DNA of 8,476 nt from Rickettsiales bacterium. GTDB lineage: Bacteria > Pseudomonadota > Alphaproteobacteria > Rs-D84. Shown here piece by piece: positions 1 through 5,092 of the stretch (position 1 is its first letter; the number at the start of each line of letters is the position of its first letter). The stretch lies in NCBI GenBank assembly GCA_031259745.1, contig JAIRLB010000072.1:1-8476 (forward strand), written 5' to 3'. Made by a program: the position numbers and the translations under genes. A model generated the notes under the pieces. The model saw only the letters and a list, made by a program, of their open reading frames with translations, made no database searches and was not told the origin of the DNA.

Positions 1-1065
1 CACCGAATGCAAATCTTTGATTTCCTGGGCGCCAAACATGCCTTGGTCTGCCAATCGCTTTTTCAACGCGGCCGCATCGTCAAATGCCAGGATGTCGACG
101 CCCAGCAATTCGTTCATGCGCGCGGTGTAATCGATTTCTTCATACTTGCTGAAATCCAGCCGGACGCCCTGGTATTCGATTTGCAGCGTCCCGCGCAGCC
201 CCATCAGGATTTTTTGGACCAGCTTCCATGAAAAATCAATATTATCCTTGTAATCCCAGTATGCGGCGTACCATTCCAGCATGGTGAATTCTTGCAGGTG
301 CATCGCATCCATGCCTTCGTTGCGGAAATTCTTGCCCAGTTCGTACACACGGTCAAAGCCGGCGGCAATGCACTGCTTTAGAAATAATTCCGGCGCTATG
401 CGCAGATAGAAGTCCGCGTCCAAAGCGTTGTGATGCGTGACAAACGGCCGCGCGGCCGCGCCTGATGCGACAACCTGCATGATTGGCGTTTCCACCTCTG
501 TAAATCCGTTGCCATTCAAATAGTCGCGTATCAGGCGCAGCATCTGAAAACGCATTTTCATTGTGTTGCGCACATCCGCATTCGCGATGATATCCAAATA
601 GCGCTGGCGATAGCGCGTTTCAACGTCCGCCAGTCCATGAAACTTTTCCGGCAGCGGACGCAGCGCCTTGGACAGTATTTCGTATTTTGAAACCTTGATG
701 GTCAATTCGCCCGCGGTCGTATGATACAGTTCGCCGGCAATGCCGATAAAATCGCCGAGGTCGACATTCGCCTTCATAAATTTATAGTTTTCTTCGCCCA
801 ATTCTTCGCGGGACATGGAAAACTGAATTTCGCCATCAATGTCATAAATGCGACCGAACATCAGCTTGCCCAGCCAGCGAAGCGCGGTGACGCGGCCAGG
901 GACGCGAACCGCCGATCCATCCGGCAATTCGCGAGTTTCGGCAATAGTGCCCGTGCGTTCAAACTTGTCCTTCCAGACCACGCCGTCGCGCGCGCGGATA
1001 TTTTCCGTTTTTTGCAGGCGCGCTTCCACTTCGTTGGTAGAGATTGTAACGTTTGATTCTGACAT
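1..1065 (-). CDS. lysS: Lysyl-tRNA synthetase, class II (N-terminal 355 residues; 3' end outside window)
   Basis: This enzyme charges tRNA-Lys with lysine in the cytoplasm. I translated the minus strand from the ATG at 1065-1063 and the frame stays open to the window edge, so about 355 of the family's usual ~500 residues are present. The N-terminal OB-fold anticodon-binding domain spans roughly residues 50-140. It is followed by the LysRS signature LSKALRPLPEKFHGL (about 132-146) and RYRQRYLDII. Class II motif 1 (FTEVETPIM) lies near 188-196. Motif 2 (FRNEGMDAMHLQEFTMLEWY) lies near 247-266 and contains the catalytic Arg of FRNEG. Motif 3 should lie beyond the edge. A Shine-Dalgarno AAAGGA sits about 7 nt before the ATG. 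Most alphaproteobacteria are known to use a class I LysRS, so a class II enzyme is notable here. The family call is firm; the origin is inference. Confidence 0.96.
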   Translation of the reverse strand, partial: MSESNVTISTNEVEARLQKTENIRARDGVVWKDKFERTGTIAETRELPDGSAVRVPGRVTALRWLGKLMFGRIYDIDGEIQFSMSREELGEENYKFMKANVDLGDFIGIAGELYHTTAGELTIKVSKYEILSKALRPLPEKFHGLADVETRYRQRYLDIIANADVRNTMKMRFQMLRLIRDYLNGNGFTEVETPIMQVVASGAAARPFVTHHNALDADFYLRIAPELFLKQCIAAGFDRVYELGKNFRNEGMDAMHLQEFTMLEWYAAYWDYKDNIDFSWKLVQKILMGLRGTLQIEYQGVRLDFSKYEEIDYTARMNELLGVDILAFDDAAALKKRLADQGMFGAQEIKDLHSV

Positions 1066-1092
1066 TTTGGTTCCTTTTTGAACATTTTTATT

Positions 1093-1119
1093 AAAAAAAC
1101 GGCCGCAAAAGTGCGTCCG
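1093..1119 (-). terminator. Terminator-like hairpin in the lysS leader (candidate attenuator)
   Basis: Read on the minus strand, CGG-A-CGCA, loop CTTT, TGCG-G-CCG is followed directly by seven T residues. This is an intrinsic-terminator shape with one internal mismatch. It lies between the predicted lysS promoter and the lysS start, and no minus-strand gene upstream needs it. Its left arm (GGACGCAC, 1118-1111) can instead pair with GTGCGCCC at 1142-1135, right at the predicted 5' end of the transcript. That is a mutually exclusive alternative fold. Attenuation is inference from this arrangement. Confidence 0.6.
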
Positions 1120-1150
1120 CCGATAAATCTGATGGGGCGCACATGATTTA

Positions 1151-1159
1151 ATTATAACA
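1151..1159 (-). promoter_or_regulatory. lysS promoter, extended -10
   Basis: The minus strand reads TGT followed by a perfect TATAAT (TATAAT at 1156-1151, TG at 1159-1158), an extended -10. No good -35 hexamer is visible at 16-18 bp, which fits an extended -10 promoter. The start site would fall near 1144, giving a leader of about 79 nt before the lysS ATG. Confidence 0.6.
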
Positions 1160-1464
1160 TTTCTTAAAGCCAGGCATTATGTATTTTCCAGTTAGACCAA
1201 TTTTCCGCCAATCTGACAATGTGACTGGAATTGTTATAAATTATGACGATATTTCCAAAAAAGTAAAGCATTAATTGTAAAAAATTCAAAATCCCATGTC
1301 GTTTAGTGAACTTCCGGCGCGGCATTATATTTCGTCCCATTAAAAATTTGTTTCATTTTTTATTACACTGATATTGTGTATCAATAACAATAAAATATCA
1401 AACGGCAAGTAAAAAAATATGTCTCAACTGGCAAGAAAGTATCTTTATATTAGTTGGATTTCCA
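1160..1464. other. AT-rich intergenic stretch, no gene recognised
   Basis: This stretch is visibly AT-richer than the neighbouring housekeeping genes. I found no RNA gene and no convincing coding region. Small structures only: an inverted repeat TTCCAGT (1186-1192) with ACTGGAA (1224-1230), and a short dyad of TACAC and GTGTA around 1370. A 53-codon frame from 1419 to 1580 is open but lacks a ribosome binding site. Confidence 0.5.
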
Positions 1465-1503
1465 TGCAGGGCCGCCCAAGGGCGCGGGAACCGCGCCCCT
1501 GCA
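1465..1503 (+). repeat. GC-rich palindromic repeat, copy A
   Basis: This is a strong hairpin in AT-rich surroundings. TGCAG (1465-1469) pairs with CTGCA (1499-1503). GGGCGCGG (1480-1487), loop GAA, pairs perfectly with CCGCGCCC (1491-1498). A ten-base bulge GGCCGCCCAA separates the two helices on the left side. There is no T tract, so it is not an obvious terminator. The 13-mer GGGAACCGCGCCC (1486-1498) recurs exactly at 5029-5041, and a diverged relative lies at 2105-2133. Confidence 0.6.
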
Positions 1504-1534
1504 ACTCTGCATTAGATAAATTTTTATCAATTGA

Positions 1535-1553
1535 GTCAAACAATTTGTTTGAC
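1535..1553. promoter_or_regulatory. Operator-like perfect palindrome GTCAAACAA-T-TTGTTTGAC
   Basis: Two perfect 9-bp arms are separated by a single T. The right arm overlaps the -35 hexamer TTGACA of the downstream gene. A half-site-like TCAAACAAA recurs at 1587-1595 near the predicted start of transcription. An outer inverted pair, TATCAATT (1525-1532) and AATTGATA (1575-1582), encloses the region. The position is typical of a repressor operator; the regulator is not identifiable from this window. Confidence 0.65.
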
Positions 1554-1577
1554 AGTGTTTATTTTGGTGTTAATAAT
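1549..1577 (+). promoter_or_regulatory. Promoter of the 1605 gene
   Basis: A consensus -35 TTGACA (1549-1554), a 17-bp spacer and AATAAT (1572-1577, one mismatch) give a good sigma70-like promoter. Transcription would start about 20 nt before the TTG start codon. It overlaps the 19-bp palindrome, suggesting repression. Confidence 0.65.
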
Positions 1578-1604
1578 TGATACAATCAAACAAAGGAGTT
1601 TGAA

Positions 1605-2078
1605 TTGTCAAGTAAATATAATAAAAAACTAGATATTGCAAAATTTACAAAAAATTTGCCCAAATCTTATGTAATAAGTGATCTTGTTGAGAAGACGGTG
1701 GAACCTTTTTTGTCTGAAGAGGATAAACGCAGAATTCAAGATAATGATAAACGTCTTGAGGCAGAATTTGATACAGAAAATCTTCTTCTTCGTGCGTTAG
1801 GTATTGGCTTCTTTTCGGCAACACCTTTCGGAGTTATCGGTTTAGCGGCAGAGAGTAGTTCTACGGTGGGTGCGGCACTCGCGATGGCATTTGTTGTTAC
1901 GATGTTGCAATTTATCTACACTTCTGTAGAAAAGAGCGCCACTAACGAATATGAAATCGAGGAATTTCGTCAGAAAATTTATAGAAAATATCCGCAAGCA
2001 AAAGAGATCTTGAAGGATGTTGAATCAGCGCAGGCTGCGTTGAGCAAGCTGCAGGATAAAAAGAATTATTCCAGATAA
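1605..2078 (+). CDS. Hypothetical protein with two predicted membrane segments, TTG start
   Basis: I do not recognise a family. The start is TTG at 1605, chosen because a strong AAAGGAG lies 6 nt upstream (1592-1598) and no ATG fits. The 157-residue product has a charged N-terminal half (rich in Lys, Glu and Asp to about residue 58). Two hydrophobic segments follow, at about 59-82 and 87-107, joined by a short Glu-Ser-Ser-Ser turn that suggests a hairpin membrane anchor. A charged, probably helical tail containing QKIYRKYPQAKEILKDVE comes last. The gene is more AT-rich than its neighbours and stands alone between two minus-strand units, which suggests recent acquisition. A promoter with an overlapping operator-like palindrome precedes it. 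A small membrane-active accessory protein is possible, but function is unknown. Confidence 0.75.
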   Translation: MSSKYNKKLDIAKFTKNLPKSYVISDLVEKTVEPFLSEEDKRRIQDNDKRLEAEFDTENLLLRALGIGFFSATPFGVIGLAAESSSTVGAALAMAFVVTMLQFIYTSVEKSATNEYEIEEFRQKIYRKYPQAKEILKDVESAQAALSKLQDKKNYSR

Positions 2079-2097
2079 ATGTTATGGATATTTTCAG

Positions 2098-2133
2098 AAA
2101 AAATGACGGGGCTGCGGGGTACCGCCCCCAGTC
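2098..2133 (-). terminator. Intrinsic terminator of the SIMPL-xerC unit (palindromic repeat, copy B)
   Basis: On the minus strand GAC, GGGG, GCGG, loop TACC, CCGC and CCCC, GTC form a nearly continuous stem with small bulges. It is followed after one base by six T residues (2103-2098). It lies about 150 nt beyond the xerC stop, the only minus-strand gene that could use it. Its core GCGGGGTACCGCCCCC resembles the repeat at 1480-1498 and 5024-5041, so a repeat may have been co-opted as a terminator. Confidence 0.75.
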
Positions 2134-2156
2134 CAAAACGATTATTTCACGACGGA

Positions 2157-2250
2157 TTCAGATGTCTGAACTTACACTTCGTAAAGCGCGTTCCGTTTGC
2201 ATAGCGGTTTTTCATAGATAAATCGTACCCTTATGGGCAAGTTTATCTAT
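2157..2250. repeat. Cluster of dyad symmetries in the xerC 3' region
   Basis: Two symmetric elements occupy the gap downstream of xerC. TTCAGA (2157-2162) and TCTGAA (2165-2170) are separated by TG. ATAGATAAA (2214-2222) and TTTATCTAT (2242-2250) are perfect 9-bp arms around an inner CCC-TTAT-GGG hairpin (2228-2237). No T tract follows, so neither is a clear terminator. The 18+ bp between the outer arms does not fit the 6-8 bp centre of a dif-type Xer site. Function is unknown; the xerC 3' untranslated RNA would carry both. Confidence 0.45.
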
Positions 2251-2282
2251 CCCAGGCATGATCCGAAAAGTGAACGATGCGG

Positions 2283-3221
2283 TTATGATCGCGGTTCACG
2301 ATTTATGGCTTTTGGTTCGGCGCGCGGATGGGCGCGGGCGTAAACCGCGTTGATTTCCGCCATATTGACCTTGGTATACAGCTGGGTTGTGGACAAGGAC
2401 GAATGTCCCAGTAATTCTTGGAGGCTGCGCAAATCCGCCCCATTGGATAATAATACTGTCGCGAATGTGTGGCGCAACGCATGCGGCGTCACATAATCCG
2501 GCAATTGCAGATAATGGCGCAATTTTTCGATCACTTTTTCAGCCATTCGCGCGGTCATGGTCAGGCCGCGCACGCTGCGGAATAGCGGGTCGTCCGGGTC
2601 GTGCCCGAATGGCCGCAGGCCGATGTATTTTTCAATCGCGTCGTTGACCGCCGGCAGGACGGGGACAAGACGCTCTTTGCCACCTTTGCCCAGAATCCGC
2701 AAAACGTCCGGGCGGTTTTTCATATCGGTATTTGTCAGGCCCAGGGCCTCGGAAATACGCAGGCCGCATCCGAATATCAAAACCACCAGCGCCCAGTCGC
2801 GCGCGGCTATCCAAGGTTCGCCAGCATCAAGCGCCCTGACGGCATCCTGCATATCCGCGACATCTTTCGCCTCTATCGCCTTGGATAATTTTCGCGAAAC
2901 CTTGGGCGAGCTTATCAAACCGATGGCATCGTTTTTAATGCCGCGCGCCCTGTCCATATATTTATAGAATGTCCGAACCGAAGACAAAGCGCGCGCCGTG
3001 GATTTATTCGACAGATTGCGCCTCTGGCGGTCGGCCAGCCACGAGCGAAAGCAAAGAGTGTCGACATTTGACAAGTCTTTTGCAAAGACGCCAGCGCCCG
3101 AGAATTTTTCATAAAAGCCCGCAAAGTCGCGGATGTCGTTTTCGTACGCGACCGCCGTATGCGGAGAATAATTCTTCGTCTTCAAAATATAGCCGATAAA
3201 TTCGGCAATCGCTTCATTCAT
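2283..3221 (-). CDS. xerC: Tyrosine recombinase XerC
   Basis: This is a site-specific recombinase that, with XerD, resolves chromosome dimers at dif. The 312-residue length fits the family. The N-terminal SAM-like core-binding domain covers about 1-95 (YSPHTAVAYENDIRDF near 18-33). The catalytic domain follows, with all expected residues visible: Arg155 in GCGLRISEALGL, Lys179 in GKGGKERLVPV, His247 and Arg250 in TPHALRHTFATVLL, His273 in LLGHSSLSTTQ, and the nucleophile Tyr282 in QLYTKV. PWIAARD (137-142) and the C-terminal RAHPRA are typical of alphaproteobacterial XerC rather than phage integrases, so I prefer a housekeeping role. The ATG lies 2 bp after the SIMPL stop and no good Shine-Dalgarno is seen, implying translational coupling. 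XerD is not in the window. Confidence 0.93.
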   Translation of the reverse strand: MNEAIAEFIGYILKTKNYSPHTAVAYENDIRDFAGFYEKFSGAGVFAKDLSNVDTLCFRSWLADRQRRNLSNKSTARALSSVRTFYKYMDRARGIKNDAIGLISSPKVSRKLSKAIEAKDVADMQDAVRALDAGEPWIAARDWALVVLIFGCGLRISEALGLTNTDMKNRPDVLRILGKGGKERLVPVLPAVNDAIEKYIGLRPFGHDPDDPLFRSVRGLTMTARMAEKVIEKLRHYLQLPDYVTPHALRHTFATVLLSNGADLRSLQELLGHSSLSTTQLYTKVNMAEINAVYARAHPRAEPKAINREPRS

Positions 3222-3223
3222 AA

Positions 3224-3961
3224 TTATTTTATTTCGAATGTTGCGGACACGCTGACGGATACGTCCGTATCTTTGAAAACCAAGCCGCCGCCCGTCGCCA
3301 TATCGAACGTCGCCGCTTCCATTTTCGCGCCGCGCAAAAAGTTTGCCGGCCTGGCGCCGCCGTCGGGTGAATCGGCGTATTCCGCGGAAATCAATCTGCC
3401 GATTTTTTTGTTGTCGCCCGATGCGATTGCGACCGCGCGCATCCGCGCGTTTTCAACAGCCTCGCCCAGACATTTTTCTACAACAGGCTTTAACACTTCG
3501 GCGCTGGTGAACATTCGCAGATTTTCGGAATAAATATTTTCCTGACCTGCGAATTTATCCAAAATTATTTCGATGGATTCGATATTTTCAGCAGAAACAT
3601 CGATTGCGATAGTCGTTTCAATCCCCAGCGTGACCGATTTCTGCGCAACGCGGTCCCATTCTGTTTTTTCATGAGATTCAAACTGGGTCGTCTGCATTTT
3701 GACATTCTGGGTTTTCAAAAAATCTGTGATTTCGGTAATTTTATCGGCGGCCTTTTTCATGGAAACCGCGGCGTTTTTATCCAATATTTTAACACGCAAA
3801 GTAATTGCCGTGCGGTCCTTGGGCGCGGTGGTCAAGCATTGGCCGGTGGCGGCAATCGTGCGCGGCGCGTCAGACTTTTCAAAATATTTGAACATAAATG
3901 CCAGCTCAGCCGCCACGAAGATAATCACCAATCCGCAGATAATTTTCCAATTTGCTTTCAT
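3224..3961 (-). CDS. SIMPL-domain (DUF541) membrane-anchored protein
   Basis: This is a 245-residue protein of the SIMPL (DUF541) family, whose bacterial members are mostly periplasmic or envelope-associated and of poorly defined biochemistry. I set the start at the ATG at 3961 because AAAGGAG lies just upstream and a hydrophobic signal-anchor begins at once (about residues 7-24), ending in FKYFEK. Longer reading to 4258 would run through the divergent RNA gene and is rejected. The domain opens with RTIAATGQCLTTAPKDRTAI (about 34-53). It contains a long helix with repeated Lys and Ala (NAAVSMKKAADKITEITDFL) and ends with the typical alternating strand DVSVSVSATFEI. It is first in a two-gene unit with xerC; a functional link between them is not obvious. 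Its promoter faces the RNA gene back to back. Confidence 0.8.
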   Translation of the reverse strand: MKANWKIICGLVIIFVAAELAFMFKYFEKSDAPRTIAATGQCLTTAPKDRTAITLRVKILDKNAAVSMKKAADKITEITDFLKTQNVKMQTTQFESHEKTEWDRVAQKSVTLGIETTIAIDVSAENIESIEIILDKFAGQENIYSENLRMFTSAEVLKPVVEKCLGEAVENARMRAVAIASGDNKKIGRLISAEYADSPDGGARPANFLRGAKMEAATFDMATGGGLVFKDTDVSVSVSATFEIK

Positions 3962-3992
3962 ATTTCTCTCCTTTTGATTATGCTTTGAATTT

Positions 3993-4020
3993 ATTATAAA
4001 ACATTTGCATTTAATATCAA
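3993..4020 (-). promoter_or_regulatory. Promoter of the SIMPL-xerC unit
   Basis: The minus strand reads TTGATA (4020-4015), a 16-bp spacer and a perfect TATAAT (3998-3993). The start site would be near 3986, giving a leader of about 25 nt. The -35 box lies inside the spacer of the plus-strand promoter at 4005-4033, so the two polymerases compete for the same DNA. Confidence 0.75.
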
Positions 4021-4033
4021 GACAAAGTATAAT
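4005..4033 (+). promoter_or_regulatory. Promoter of the structured RNA
   Basis: TTGCAT (4005-4010), a 17-bp spacer and a perfect TATAAT (4028-4033) make a strong sigma70-like promoter. Transcription would begin around 4040, at the base of the folded RNA. It overlaps the divergent SIMPL promoter. Confidence 0.75.
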
Positions 4034-4039
4034 TTGATC

Positions 4040-4274
4040 GAATCCAAAGGGATTTGGGTTCGGGGCCGTAAGACAGCCCATATAAAAGCAGCGTGCGAAA
4101 TAGCGCGTTGAATCCGCATAGTACGCGGCGCATTTGCGCCCTTTATTGTGTATCCCCGCACAAAAAAAGTCGGGGAGCCGTCGGTTATACAACAGGGCTT
4201 GCCCGAAAACCGAAGGGATCATTCTTTTATATGATTGTCTTAACTCCCCGACCGCCAATCCTTTGGCGGTTTTT
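4040..4274 (+). ncRNA. Structured RNA, about 235 nt, family not assigned (small RNA or attenuated leader)
   Basis: The unit has its own promoter and an intrinsic terminator and no long open frame. Long-range helices close it: GGGTTCGGG (4056-4064) with CCCGAAAACC (4202-4211), AGCCC (4075-4079) with GGGCT (4195-4199), and TATAA (4081-4085) with TTATA (4185-4189). Inside are local hairpins: CGTGC/GCGCG (4092-4107), CCGC/GCGG (4114-4128), GGCGC-ATTT-GCGCC (4127-4140) and CCCCG/CGGGG (4154-4175). GTCGGGGAG (4169-4177) is also perfectly complementary to CTCCCCGAC (4244-4252), competing with the last hairpin and abutting the terminator. A closed rod with internal loops could be 6S RNA, but I see no diagnostic sequence. 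I checked for RNase P, tmRNA and 4.5S hallmarks without success. The terminator sits 23 nt before a TTG start, so an attenuator leader for the cysteine-rich gene is equally possible. Confidence 0.65.
4252..4274 (+). terminator. Intrinsic terminator at the end of the structured RNA
   Basis: CCGCCAA (4252-4258), loop TCCT, TTGGCGG (4263-4269) is followed by five T residues, C and three more T. The 7-bp GC-rich stem is perfect. I see no promoter between it and the TTG at 4298 with a usable -35, so the downstream gene may depend on readthrough. Confidence 0.85.
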
Positions 4275-4297
4275 CTTTATAAAAAAAGGGGAATAAG

Positions 4298-4960
4298 TTG
4301 AAAAAAATCATAACCGTTTTGTTTTTAACAATAATCTGCATACCCGAGGGGTTCGCCGCATGGGTAATGTATTCAGAAAATAAAAGCTGTATTCAGAATA
4401 ATTCAGGTGGCAAGCATTATTGCTGCGGGCCAAAGTGTAACTGTGGTGGCTCCTCATCTGATGCGTACGCCTCGGCCGCCGCTAATGGCACAATAATGGG
4501 AGATTTTATATGTTGTTATGGTAATACGACTAGTTGTGATAATGAATATTGCGGCTGGATAAGCGGCAGCAGTTGTCCATGCGTTACCGTGCAATGCACG
4601 GCATGCGCTAGTGATGGCACATGGACTGATGCCAGCGGAGGGAATTATCAGTCGCAGGAATACGGAGGTACTTGCAGCGAAAATAGTTGCACCAGTAGCG
4701 GCACTTGTTCAAGCCGCAGCACCAGATACCGTTGCAAAGGCGGATATTATGGAACTGTCAATGGTTCTACTGCGCCAACCTGCACGCAATGCCCACAGGA
4801 TGACGGTATTTATACCAATAGTGACAGGACAACAAAAGCCCGCGGAACCAGCACCGCCGGTTCCAACGGCACGGTCGGCACATGCACTTTGCCCGCAGGG
4901 ACTTATTACGACTCAACCGGAACGTTCGAGGTTACGGCAGGCACTTGCCCCGCATCATAA
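4298..4960 (+). CDS. Secreted cysteine-rich protein, TTG start, function unknown
   Basis: The start is TTG at 4298, with AAAGGGG 6 nt upstream. A classical signal peptide covers residues 1-20: Met-Lys-Lys, then a hydrophobic core ITVLFLTIICI, then EGFA with cleavage before AW. The mature part of about 200 residues carries 21 cysteines, many as CC, CxC or CxxC pairs (HYCCGPKCNC, CPCVTVQCTAC). It is rich in Ser, Thr, Gly and Asn. Its second half has the layout RYRCKGGYYGT, CTQCP, GTCTLPAGTYYDSTGTFEVTAGTC. From memory this resembles a recurring module in predicted surface proteins of uncultured gut alphaproteobacteria, but no name or function is known to me. The disulfide-rich composition suggests a stable extracellular or cell-surface protein. 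It follows the structured RNA and its terminator, which may control it. At 220 aa it may be a short member of a family of longer repeat proteins. Confidence 0.8.
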   Translation: MKKIITVLFLTIICIPEGFAAWVMYSENKSCIQNNSGGKHYCCGPKCNCGGSSSDAYASAAANGTIMGDFICCYGNTTSCDNEYCGWISGSSCPCVTVQCTACASDGTWTDASGGNYQSQEYGGTCSENSCTSSGTCSSRSTRYRCKGGYYGTVNGSTAPTCTQCPQDDGIYTNSDRTTKARGTSTAGSNGTVGTCTLPAGTYYDSTGTFEVTAGTCPAS

Positions 4961-5023
4961 GGAAAAGAATAAGGAAAAAGACCAAAGAACAGAATCAATA
5001 GGTAGAGGGTAAATAAGGTAGGA

Positions 5024-5041
5024 GGTGTGGGAACCGCGCCC
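5024..5041 (+). repeat. GC-rich palindromic repeat, copy C
   Basis: GGTGTGG (5024-5030), loop GAA, CCGCGCC (5034-5040) shares the exact 13-mer GGGAACCGCGCCC with copy A. Compared with copy A, two C-to-T changes in the left arm turn G-C pairs into G-U pairs. The hairpin is therefore kept in plus-strand RNA but would carry C-A mismatches in minus-strand RNA. Confidence 0.55.
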
Positions 5042-5092
5042 AGACCATAAAATTGTTCGCTAGCTTATTCCTTTATTTGGTCTTTATTTTTT
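5042..5092 (+). terminator. Probable terminator of the cysteine-rich gene
   Basis: AGACCA-TAAA (5042-5051) can pair with TTTA-TT-TGGTCT (5072-5083), leaving a TT bulge. It is followed by TTATTTTTT (5084-5092), which reaches into the trpS stop codon. The loop is 20 nt, longer than usual. The right arm has a second possible partner, AAAGACCAAA at 4977-4986. The genes on either side converge here. Confidence 0.5.

Noticed and set aside
1419..1580. A 53-codon open frame starting at ATG 1419 in the lysS/1605 intergenic region
   Set aside because: There is no ribosome binding site, it runs straight through the GC-rich hairpin repeat and the promoter/operator of the next gene, and its sequence has no recognisable protein character.
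3962..4258. N-terminal extension of the SIMPL protein to an upstream start at 4258
   Set aside because: The extension covers the overlapping promoters and the structured RNA on the opposite strand. The internal ATG at 3961 has a strong Shine-Dalgarno and begins a signal-anchor.
4040..4274. Assignment of the structured RNA to RNase P RNA, tmRNA or 4.5S RNA
   Set aside because: I found no GAGGAAAGTCCGGGC-type RNase P core, no CCA end, T-loop or tag frame expected of tmRNA, and no GGAAG/AGCA SRP tetraloop region. 6S remains possible but unproven.
4921..4928. AACGTTCG, reminiscent of the short core I recall for Bacteroides Mpi inversion sites
   Set aside because: It occurs once, inside the coding sequence of the cysteine-rich gene, with no inverted partner in the window. 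Chance occurrence is the simplest reading.
4611..5012. A 133-codon frame overlapping the cysteine-rich gene in another frame
   Set aside because: It has no ribosome binding site and a composition typical of a shadow frame, and the overlapped gene has a signal peptide and a coherent cysteine pattern.
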